Below are positions 49,241 through 58,570 of a DNA stretch of 64,000 bases, piece after piece. Each line of letters opens with the position of its first letter. Positions within the stretch are counted from its first letter, which is position 1. Below the pieces are notes generated by a model that ran no database searches, was not told where the DNA came from, and was given only the letters and a program-made list of their open reading frames with translations. The position numbers and the translations under genes are program-made. Source of the DNA: Prunella strophiata (taxonomy: Eukaryota; Chordata; Aves; Passeriformes; Prunellidae); NCBI GenBank assembly GCA_036583965.1, contig JAZBQD010000017.1:26880385-26944384 (forward strand), given 5' to 3'.

Positions 49241-51424
49241 GTAAATCTGCTCTGCTGCTGGAGGCTGGCTCATCGGCGGTGGGTTGGGAATGGCAGACGG
49301 ATAATGGGATGGAGGGGAATGCATGATAGGGCATAAAGACCCAGAAATTCTGGTTTGGAGAGGAGGTGAGGTTAGGGCAAACAAACAGTGGCAGCATGGT
49401 GAGGAAGAAGGATTGGAGCAAACACGCTGTGCCTTCCTTATTAGCAGTTTGTGGCAAGGGTTACAGGCTGGCTCATTAAATGTATTGCGCTTGGGAGTGA
49501 TCTGGGAGATGGGAGAGTCCACAGCTGCTGCAGGTCCTGCCTCCATGCAAACTGGCAAGTCTTTGCAAGAACAGTATGTACTCAGCATATTTACGAGGAA
49601 AGCGCCCGTTTATAGGTGCTGGGAACCCAGCTGTTGCTACCTACATGCAGGTAATGGTGGTCCTGCAGCTGCCTGTGTGTGAGCCTTCATGCTCCCAGGA
49701 CATTTGTGCACTGCACACGTGGGCTGTGAACTGTTGCTACTGCTCTTCTTGCCTTAGAAAAAGGAACCCACCAGATGCTGCTCTCCCTAGAGGTGGCAGT
49801 TGTCCAGCTGTGCAATATTACCAAGCCTCATCCCTTTGAGGATACCCCATGCCACATGCTGCATTACATGGTTTCCTACTTCCTGAGATGTGTTGGATGC
49901 TCCATGGAGCTTTTGACCCAGAAACTGGGAGATAGGGCTGTTGGGAGAGGGTTTAGGGGGTGGGAACAGCCATTCACAGCTTCGTCCCAGCCAGCTCAGC
50001 TGTGGATGGAAGCTGTGTACTGTGCTGCTCTCAGGGAGGGGTGGAAGTGGCATGTGGCAGCAAACTAATCCCCCCTCCTGAAACCCACAGAGCTGATTCA
50101 GTCCTGAATGGGCTCTGCTCAACACTGCCTTCCCTTTGGTTTGGATGTGATCCTCTGTCAATATCTCATGCTTCTGCTGTCAGGCACGGGCGTGCCACGC
50201 TGATGGGTCTCTGCTCTGTTTCAGGGGCAGAGCTGAATGAAGGGGGTGGCCTGAGAAGGGTAAGAGGCTTCTGGTTTTTCTTTGTTCATGGCTTGAGATG
50301 GGCATGCCTGCTGTGTCTGGGAGAAAGACTGTTCCCAGAAATCATCCCCAGCCTCATGGCAACTGGTGTTCCAGCACCAAACCCACACCAAAGCCCACAC
50401 CACGAGTCCCCCTGAGGGATTCAGTGGCCGCTGCTCCTCTGGGGCACACACTACTCTGAGACAGAGGGAACCAGGTTGCCAGTGGCACTTGCTCCTGCCT
50501 GAGTGTTGTGGGGGGAAGAAATGGGGGCTGCTGGCACTGAAATGCATGCTGTGGTTTCTCCTTTCCAGCCGGCGTGTGAAGACCTGGCTCACCTGCAGGC
50601 CTGTCCCCTCCTGTACTTGCCCATCTGTGGGACCGATGGGAATACCTATGCCAATGAATGCCAGCTCTGTGTGGAAAAAATGTAAGCTCATGCCCTTGGC
50701 AGGGACCTCCTGGGTTTAATTTTGGCTGTCTGAAACTGGGTGCTTGTGAAGTACAGTCACTGAGGCTCCCCAGAGCCTGGGAAAAGCCATGGCAGGCTGC
50801 ACTTGCATGGCAAGTAACACAAACCCCGTGCTGGGCTGCAGGAGGGGAAGGATGGCCAGCTCATCAAGTGAAGCTGCAAGGAAGTGCAGAGGAGCTGTAC
50901 CCTGCCAGGCTGAGGAAGGGGATGCCTGGGGGTATCCAGCAGCAGCCTAGCTGCAGATGGGATGGAGCCTCAGTCGGCTTGGTGCAGGCAACGCAACGTG
51001 GGGCAAGAGCCACAACCAGCAGCCCCTGACACAGGCACCAGCTCCAATTGGCAGTCACCACAGAGGTGTGAGGGGGGGTCTCCATTCTTGGGCATAGATA
51101 GATAAAGCCATGGCCACCATAACCTCATGCTAGGGACAGCCCTGCTGTGAGCAGGTTGAGCTGCAGATGCTCCACCAGTACCACAGGCCCTGGGAGGGCA
51201 CATCCATGAGCCAGGATGCTGCAGTCACCCCAGCTCTTTAGACAGGAAAATGAGCAAGTCAATTTTGTAATAGTCAGCTCCGTTCCATTTGATGGGATGG
51301 AGACAAAGTATGACTCCTGGAATGGTGGGGTTTTTTTGATCTCTTACTCTTTTTCCTTTATTACTCTAGGAAAACCAGGCAAGATATCCGGATTTTGAAA
51401 GATGGGCAGTGTCAAGATACCTGA
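49180..51424 (+). CDS. SPINK4: Serine peptidase inhibitor Kazal type 4 gene (four coding exons, span)
   Basis: A secreted Kazal inhibitor, expressed in mammals mainly in gut goblet cells. Coding exons are 49180-49240, 50225-50259, 50569-50681 and 51370-51424, all with GT-AG borders and matching phases. They total 264 nt, 87 residues plus TGA. Residues 1-20 form a leucine-rich signal peptide, followed by a short spacer and one Kazal domain. The six cysteines follow the Kazal pattern, with [15 protein letters not shown] in the core and I-L-K-D-G-Q-C at the end. Length (human 86) and the segments N-E-C-Q-L-C and K-T-R-Q-D-I match SPINK4 rather than other SPINK genes. The position next to B4GALT1 agrees with human 9p. 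The first ATG has A at -3. A five-codon upstream ORF at 49,155-49,172 may lie at the edge of the transcript. Confidence 0.93.
50225..50259 (+). CDS. SPINK4: SPINK4 coding exon 2 (short)
   Basis: A 35-nt exon between TTTCAG and GTAAGA. It completes Gly and encodes [11 protein letters not shown], the spacer before the Kazal domain. It is too short to find by coding statistics. It is supported by phase (1 to 0) and by the four-exon structure of SPINK genes. Confidence 0.8.
50569..50681 (+). CDS. SPINK4: SPINK4 coding exon 3 (Kazal core)
   Basis: Encodes [20 protein letters not shown], then [14 protein letters not shown] and ends in a split Met codon before GTAAGC. It contains five of the six Kazal cysteines and the reactive loop. 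By the family's numbering the P1 residue is the Leu two positions after the second Cys. Confidence 0.95.
51370..51424 (+). CDS. SPINK4: SPINK4 coding exon 4 (C-terminus)
   Basis: Follows a TTACTCTAG acceptor, completes Met and encodes [17 protein letters not shown], ending TGA. It supplies the sixth cysteine. Three residues follow that cysteine, whereas human SPINK4 ends on it. Confidence 0.93.
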
Positions 51425-51517
51425 GCTTTCTGATAGCTTTCCTAAGCCTAAAAACAGGTGATTAATTGATCCTGTGTGCTCTGTGTGAATTGCACACTTA
51501 AGCTAGCTATGGTGAAT

Positions 51518-51523
51518 AATAAA
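51518..51523 (+). promoter_or_regulatory. SPINK4: SPINK4 poly(A) signal
   Basis: AATAAA 94 bases after the stop codon, giving a 3' UTR of about 0.1 kb. That is usual for small secreted inhibitor genes. Confidence 0.8.
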
Positions 51524-53874
51524 ATGACATGCACAATCTTATTTCAACAGCACTTTTTTTATACATGGCTGGAGGAAAACAGCATAAGTTAGTTCCCGCC
51601 AAGGACTACTAAAAGTACTCAGTCAAAACAATAATTTCAAATCCACATAACAAACTGGGGTGCTCTGCACAGAGTATTATCTCACCCACACTCCTGCAAG
51701 AAAGGCCATGGGGGACTAGCAAGAAACACACCAGTCCTGATGAGGAAGATGCTGAGCAAGCACAGTTTTTTCTCTGTAGGAGGCAATTTAGTGATGGGAA
51801 AATAAAGGTTCTCTGGCATGGGAGAAGATGACTCCATGGCTCCCTAGTAAACTGCTTCACTGGTTCCAGAGCTGATGTAAATTGAAAATAGTAACATCTG
51901 TACTTCCCATATTAGATGTTATTCTGCTTTTTATCTAAGGCCCTTTCATAGAACAATCAGCTTAGATAACACGTGGGAGCATGGAAAGAGCCTGAGCGGG
52001 GATGGTGAACACCAAAGATCCCAGATGTCTGCTCCAGCACTTGAGAAAAACCCCAAACTGAAGAATTTTCAGGTGTAGGTTGCTCCTGGTGTCAGGGCCA
52101 TCTTTGACATTGTGGCAGAGCTCAGTCCTGCCAAGGTAATAGTGTCAGTGTGCATCAGCAGGTCTTGGAGCTTCCTCTGCTTTTTCATCTCCCATTTCCA
52201 GCACATGGACACACAAAACACCTACAACAAAGCCATACAGCTTGGGCAGGCAAGGGGTCCCCTTTGCTCACAGTGGCAGAGATCAGAGGGCTAGTGCAGG
52301 AATTGCCTCCTTAGGTCATTTTAGTCCCACACAAGATTCTGTATTTGTACAGAATTACCAGCTGAGATTTCTGATCAGCTTTGAAAAGTGCTTCAGGGTG
52401 AGCTGAAACCTTGCAAGGACAGGTCTGTGCTCACCCACAAGAGATCATGTTGCTCTGACTTGCTGCTATACTTGTATCCCATACAGCTCTCATTTGCAAT
52501 CATCTGATGGGAGTCTGCAGTCTAACATGTGGTCAAGTGAGGTCCCCAAAGTCAGTGACCATCCTTGGAGTCTGGGAGATGTGCCAGTGTCTACTATGAC
52601 TATTGTGCTTGGTCAGATGGAATTCACCCTCTCACCCAGTTCTGCACCTTGCTGGAGCTGCCAGGTGGGACACCCATAGCACCACGATGCACAACAAAGC
52701 CATTGCTGACAGATTTAATGCTGCAGCTGGAAATGGTATGGAGGAGCATAAAACAGCTGTGCTCAGTCAGATGGATTGTATCCACTATTTTCTGTCCCAG
52801 AGGCAGCTGCTGTCCTGAAAAACTTTCTCCTTAGAAAGTTCTCTGCCAGGCTGAAAAGTCCTAGCCTCACTAATTGCTCAGGGTTGTCCAGAGCTTTGAT
52901 TTTCCCTGTTTTCCTTTCCTGAACCCTTTCTACTTCTGTAGAGAAGGGGACACCTGTCCATGGCTGCTGCTATTACCTATTTATTTGTCCCAAGGCTCTG
53001 CAAGGCTGTTTGTCCCCCTGCTGTCCCCAGATAGCAGGGGAGAGGTGGTCTGGCTGTGTGCCACTCTGCAGACCTCATTGTCTCCCCTGCACCATAGGGA
53101 AAGGCTTTGGTAGGGCCAAAACACATCCACAGTGAACAACACAAATGTATTGCTCACTTCTGTCCTGAGGTTTTCTGCTCCTGCTGCTGCCAACTCAGCC
53201 ACAGGCAGGATTTATTTGGGCAGTTCTATCCTAGTTTTCTGCCAGGGCTGAGGGAAATGTTATGCCCAGCTTAGCGTAACTGGGGCTCATTCTCCCCTGG
53301 GGTGGGCAAGTGTCACCAGGACCTCAGCCCCATGGCATGGCTCGAGCTGCACCAGCAGAGTGGCTGCAGCCCAGGAGAGCGTGTGTGCTGTGTATGCCCT
53401 GAGAGCCACGACTATTTATGTGCAGAGGCTAGGAAAAAACAACACAGACCATCCAGAAGCTCTTCCGAAGAGGGAAACCACATGCCTCCAGCACAAACTG
53501 GAGTGTTTATTCAGCAACTGCAGTACTAAAGCACAGGCTAATAGGCCAGACCTGCAAGGTCAGAGCATGGCCAGCCACAGGACAGGGTCAGTGTTGACTC
53601 TACACACAGCAAATTCAGAGATACTCGTCCTCCCCAGGGACTTGTGGATTTGACTGTTTATTTCACATGGCTCAAAAGCAAGTGGCAGACCAAGGGAAGG
53701 GTGAAGGCAGTGATTTAAGATTACCACAGACCTCAGGGCCTGTGCAAGACCAGCCTGGTGCAGAGAGCCTGACTCTGAAGCCCAACAGATCTGTGCCTGC
53801 CAAGGTCAGGTGAGACTCAGGAAGCAGCTGGTGGACAGCAAGATGCCCGCAATGCCCTGATCTGTGCCGGAGAG

Positions 53875-53905
53875 TATGCATATGAATTTGCATTTTTGCA
53901 TATGC
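53875..53905. promoter_or_regulatory. Cluster of octamer-like (POU) motifs
   Basis: Within 31 bases there is the palindrome TATGCATA (53,875-53,882), a perfect octamer ATTTGCAT (53,886-53,893) and the palindrome GCATATGC (53,898-53,905). A perfect octamer with two related half-palindromes suggests a POU-factor site. No function is shown. Confidence 0.35.
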
Positions 53906-55304
53906 TTTTCCCCTTCAATTTATCTGTCTATTTCTCATCTTTTCATGCTTCAGTCAAGGCAGGGAAAGAAAGGGATTATTTGCTTTCACCAGCACCATAG
54001 TTTGTCACACAGAGCAGTGAGTAGTCCTGCTCCCAGAGCAGTGTGTTGCAACCAGGCAAGTTTCCTCAAGTCGGGGAGTGAAGGACAAGCTTGCAAATTG
54101 CTTCTCTGTCATTGTCCTGGGAGACAAAACTGGAAGAAGGGCCCTGACACCCTGTAAGAGTGGCAGCAGCATAGCTCCCCCAGCTGTCCATGTTGACAAG
54201 GGCTGCATCCACGGCTGCAGGGAGGGATATGTAGGTCTCTGGACAGTGCTTTGCAGTAGCCTTGCCAGATAGGGGGAACAGATACCCTTGAGGCTCACAA
54301 AGACCTTTGACTTACACACAGATCCAAAGCCTGGTGTTGTGTCTACAGGGAAAGCAGTCCAGCCAATGGCAGGATCCAGGCATAGGAGTGTTTGTCCCCT
54401 GAACAAAACTTTCCTAGGATATTTGTGTGTAGAAAGCTGTGTGGGGGCATGGTGAGATGTACCCAAGGTTGGTGATATTCCCCTACCAAGCAGCTCCACT
54501 GACATTTGAGGAGTCTGTGACACTGGAGATGCTCAGGTTGCTGAATGCTCAGTTGACATCTTCCAGGGCCTCAGGAGCTGAGGAAACTGGACACTTCAGT
54601 GAAAATGGCCCAGAGCTAGCTGAACTGAAATGTGGAGAGAAAGGGGAGGGAAGCAGCACTTGGCACTCTGTAAAGTGTCCAGCTACAACAGTTCATGTAG
54701 CCAAGACTGGCCATAAAATTTAACCACTTGCACAAATTTCTCTGCAGCAAAGGGGGTGCAGCTTTGGCCACATCTCAGTCCTTCTACTTCAGAGCACAGA
54801 CAGCTTGAAAGTACGTGGTGGGGCCTGTAATTTCTGCATTGCTAACTTTTACCAAAGTTTTCTGTGGGATACTGAAATTGCTTCCTTGGCATTGAAAGCA
54901 ATTTACACTCGAGGGACAAGTGTCTTCTAGAGATTTCCTTCCTGAGAGATACAAGTGCCAGCTCTGTAAGATTTTGAAGTCCATCTATTCCATTAAACAC
55001 CTCTGAAGAACCTGGGGGCACAGTGACTCTTTTGTTCACAAGTGCTCCCTTCAAGGTCGAACACAGACAAAATGGAGGAACATTCACAGTACTGGCCCTG
55101 CAGTGTCTTACAGCAAATTTTTGCTGAGTCAAGAGTCACTTATCAGCCCTCACCAGGCTTTGGGTGACTATGTAGATGGTTGGTGTGAGAAGCTGAGTTA
55201 GCCACAGCCTGAGCATGCGCCCAGCTCCTGTGGAGCACTGAAACACACAGGGATTTCCACCCTTCCTTCCATGCTTCATACCACCTGCAAGCAGCCCAGA
55301 ATAT

Positions 55305-55734
55305 AGAATCATAGAATCATTTAGGTTGAAAAAGACCCTTAAGACCATGGAATTCAACCATTAACTGCCATGTCCTGCAGGAAACCGTGTCCCTAAGCAC
55401 CATGCCTACACATCTTTTAAATGCCTTCAGGAACAGTGACTCCACCACTGCCCTGTGCAGCCTGACATCCAACCTAAACCTACCCCAGAGCAATTTGAGG
55501 TCATTTCCTCTTGTCCTATTGCTTGTTACCTGGGAGAAGAGACAGACCCCTACCAGTCTACAATCTACTACCAGGAAGCTGTAGAGAGAACAATAAGATG
55601 TCCCCTCAGGTTCCTTTTCTTCAAGCTCAACACCCTCAGCTCCCTTAGTCACTCCTCAGAGGACTTGTTTTCTAGACTCTTTGCCAGATTCTTTGCTCTT
55701 CTTTGAACATGCTCCAAGCACTTCAGTTTCTCCA
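55305..55734 (-). repeat. Older CR1 LINE, 3' part
   Basis: The plus strand starts with 'atagaatcatagaatca', the reverse complement of the CR1 terminal repeat. It continues through 'aggttgaaaaagaccctta', 'aaccattaactgccatgtcc' and 'gaacatgctccaagcactt'. It is a minus-strand CR1 that stops abruptly near 55,734, where a plus-strand CR1 begins, and resumes near 56,488. Confidence 0.92.
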
Positions 55735-56487
55735 CCTGGGATGGGGCAACCCTGGATGTGTGCATAGACTAGGGAATGAGAGGCTAGAGAGCAGCTCTGC
55801 AGGAAAGGACCTGGTCAGTGGCAAGTTGAACATGAGTCAGCAGTGCCCTGGCAGCCAGAAAGGCCACCTGTGTCCTGGGGGGCATCAGGCACAGCATCAC
55901 AGCCAGGCAAGGGAGGGGATTGTCCTGCTCTGCTCTGCTCTGCTCTGCTCTGTACTGGGGTGGCCTCACCTCGAGTGCTGGGGGCAGTTTTGGATGCAAT
56001 TTTGGGTATAAGAAAGACATTGAGCTCTTAGAAAGTTTCAAAGAGGGCAATGAGGATGGTGAAGGGCCTTGAGGTGAAGCCATATGAGGAGCAGCTGAGG
56101 TCCCTTGGTCTGTTCGGCCTGGAGGAGACTCAGGGGAGACCTCACTGCAGTTACAACTTCCTTGTGAGGGTACCAGAAGAAGCAGGCACTGATCTCTTCA
56201 CTCTTGTGAACAGTGGCAGAACTTGAGGAAATGGCCTGAAGCTGAGTCAGGGGAGGTTTAGGCTGGATATCAGGAAAAGGTTCTTCACCCAGAGGGTGTT
56301 TGGGAACTGAAACAGGCTCCCCAGGGAAGTGGTCACAGCACCAAGTGTGTCAGAGTTCAAGAAGCATTTGGACAATGCTCTCAGGCACATGGTGTGATTT
56401 TGTGGTGTTCTGTACAGGAGCAAGAGTTGTACTCAATGATCTTGCTGCGTCTTTCCAGCTTAGGATATTATGTGGTTCTGTGATAAT
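55735..56487 (+). mobile_element. Younger CR1 LINE inserted into an older CR1
   Basis: Plus-strand CR1 sequence runs from 'gatggggcaaccctggatg' through 'gcaagttgaacatgagtca', 'gtgtcctggggggcatcag', 'ggaggtttaggctggatat' and 'ctcaatgatcttgctgc' to a degenerate tail. It is 5'-truncated and flanked on both sides by pieces of a minus-strand CR1 that are contiguous in intact elements. It contains a local CTGCT expansion at 55,924-55,951. Confidence 0.88.
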
Positions 56488-56570
56488 GTGGTTTTTGTAA
56501 TGAGGGACACAAAACCAGAAACAATGTTCAAGGTCTGATATGTTTGCCCCTCCAAAAGCAATGCCTTTGC
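56488..56570 (-). repeat. Older CR1 LINE, continuation
   Basis: 'gtttttgtaatgagggaca' followed by 'ccagaaacaatgttcaagg' corresponds to the CR1 segment that normally follows 'gctccagcacctcaatgtc' in reverse orientation. It is therefore the continuation of the copy interrupted at 55,734. The sequence decays beyond about 56,570. Confidence 0.65.
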
Positions 56571-58232
56571 ACAGTGAAGTATCCTGCCAGGATACAGTTC
56601 CTAGATTTCTGCATGACCAGGGTGTCTCTAGTGCTTTGCATCATCACACAGTGCTGGAACATGGACACCCTCACCAGCTTGGCACACCTTGTCTTCATTT
56701 GTGACTGAGCTACAAGAAACTATTCTGTGAATGACTTGGTAGCCCCACATCTCTTTATGCCATCCATGCTCCCGGCCCACCCTTCCATATCAGAGCCTTC
56801 CCATATCTGCTCTGCTGCCACCACCCTGTTGCTTCTTTTGGGGCTGTTAGACCTACCCCACCTCTCTGGAGGTACCATGTAATCTGCAGTGGACACAGGG
56901 CAGGAGCCCTAGAGTAAAGTGGTAACTCAGGGGATAAGAGGAATGGCAGCAGAGATGACCATGGACCCTCAAGGTTACATCTTAAGAAATCTCCATGCAT
57001 GAAGTTTCAAGCTCTGGAGCTTCCAGGGACCTAGAGAGAGATCCTGCTGAGAGTACAGGATGTACACTAAAAACAAAAAAAGACTGGCAGAGGTTGGAGG
57101 CAGCCAGAGCTGCTCATCCCTGAGGAGCTGCTTTCCTCAGGGCAAGTCCCCACTCTGCTCGAGGAGGTGGGATCAGCCCTGCCACGAGAGGCAGTCAGGT
57201 CCCAGAGGAGCTGGGGGTAGGCACGTTATCATGTCCTTCTACCAACCTTTGAACCACTTTTGGATTCATGGTGGGCAGGGAGGGAAGGGATTAGGGGCAC
57301 TAGCACCTAACCAGTGCATAAGTAGTTGAGTGTCTCACAGACAAAAGTGCTGATAGCAGCTGAGTGCTCTAGAACCTGGCTAAAGAGGCATCTCTGGTCC
57401 ATCAGAGTTGTCACACACAATATAAGCTTGAGCTTTTCTGTGCTATCCTGGCATAAAGGATATGCTATGAAGGCAGTTTTCAGGAGAGGCCAAGATTACC
57501 CCCTCATCTCACATGCACTGATGTAGGGGCCTGGCCATTCCCACAGAGCAAGGAACAGGCTCTCAGCATTGAAGCCATTGTACCAGGCAGCAGCTTCCCC
57601 TTTGCAGTGGTTCTGGCCCTGCAGATGTCCCTGCATGAGCCTGCAGGCCAGGCAGGGCTGGGGCTGCAAGGGGCTCCCAGCAGCTAGGAACAGCCACTTA
57701 AGGAAATCATCCTATGGGGGGCAAGGGAATGGCTGGGTCTCCCCACTGGTTTTACTGGGGATGCCCAGTAAAAATTGCCATCCTGCTTCATCAGTGAAGT
57801 GCTTTGTTCATGGTCCTGATCCACCAGGGACTGGACCAAAGAATCATTAGGAAGTCCTCAACATGAACAGCCAGGCTGGCATGGATTTATTATTCTGAAT
57901 CCCAGGAAGCTGGTGCAGCTCTTGGACAGGTAACATGACTGTGACAATCTCTATCCTTAGGGCTTCCAAAGAATATGACAACACAGGCACCCTGACCTTG
58001 GGAAGCAGCCAGTCCTGCCATGAGGGGAGCTGGAGGATGTCCCTTCCTGCCAGCACTGCTAGGATCCTATGCAAGCACCTTCAGACAGCATATGTCCCAT
58101 TTCAGACCTCTCAAGGGGTCCTTAAGGACTAACTCTGGAAAGCAGCAGTGAGGCAGTGCCACATCCTGCCCTGCCATGTTCACTACAAAGGACTCAAAGC
58201 TTTTGAGTTTAGCAGCAGTGAGTGTAAATTTC

Positions 58233-58440
58233 CTATCTGAAGTGGAATTATTTGCAGTATAAAAGCACTAACATATTTTGCAATCCACACAGTAGATCCT
58301 GGACAGACACTCACACACCTTTGCAGTCTGATAAGGAGAATATTATTACCCTCCTAGTGGCCTGGACAGATAAGAGGTTTGGGGCGGGCAGTCTGCATTT
58401 TTTTCAAGCTCTCATTATGCTGCACCAGTATCTCCAGATG
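58233..58440 (+). promoter_or_regulatory. HEMGN: Candidate HEMGN promoter: TATA box with four GATA motifs
   Basis: A TATAAAAG box lies at 58,258-58,265. GATA-type motifs are CTATCT (58,233-58,238, reverse), TGATAAGG (58,329-58,336), AGATAAGA (58,368-58,375) and TATCT (58,429-58,433, reverse). The last is followed one base later by the E-box CAGATG (58,435-58,440). A GC-rich GGGGCGGG lies at 58,381-58,388. GATA plus E-box pairs are bound by GATA1 and TAL1 complexes in red cells, and mammalian hemogen is a known GATA1 target. If the TATA box is used, the lower motifs fall in the 5' UTR. Confidence 0.55.
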
Positions 58441-58488
58441 CTGTTTCCAGGGAACTAAGCTGCTTTCTAATTAAAACTGCAAAGAGCA

Positions 58489-58570
58489 ATGGAGAGTTTA
58501 GGCAAGGACCATGCTTCTTCGGACTCTTCCCTGCCACCCTCTGCAGCCTGTGAGGAGTATGCTGTGCCAG
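58489..58570 (+). CDS. HEMGN: HEMGN coding exon 1
   Basis: Encodes M-E-S-L-G-K-D-H, a Ser-rich stretch and C-E-E-Y-A-V-P, ending in phase 1 before GTAATG. The L-G-K-D motif near the start is shared with the human N-terminus. Confidence 0.82.

Larger units (their letters stand above)
51530..58225. other. Intergenic region between SPINK4 and HEMGN
   Basis: No exon of a known family is recognised. In particular, no BAG1 exon is seen, although BAG1 is the SPINK4 neighbour in human. The region holds nested CR1 elements (55,305-56,570), a cluster of octamer-like motifs near 53,875-53,905 and possibly a very decayed CR1 piece near 52,790-52,970. Confidence 0.55.

Noticed and set aside
52790..52970. 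Possible decayed minus-strand CR1 ('tctgccaggctgaaaagtc', 'cctgaaccctttctacttc')
   Set aside because: Only scattered similarity; it would need a repeat-library alignment to decide.
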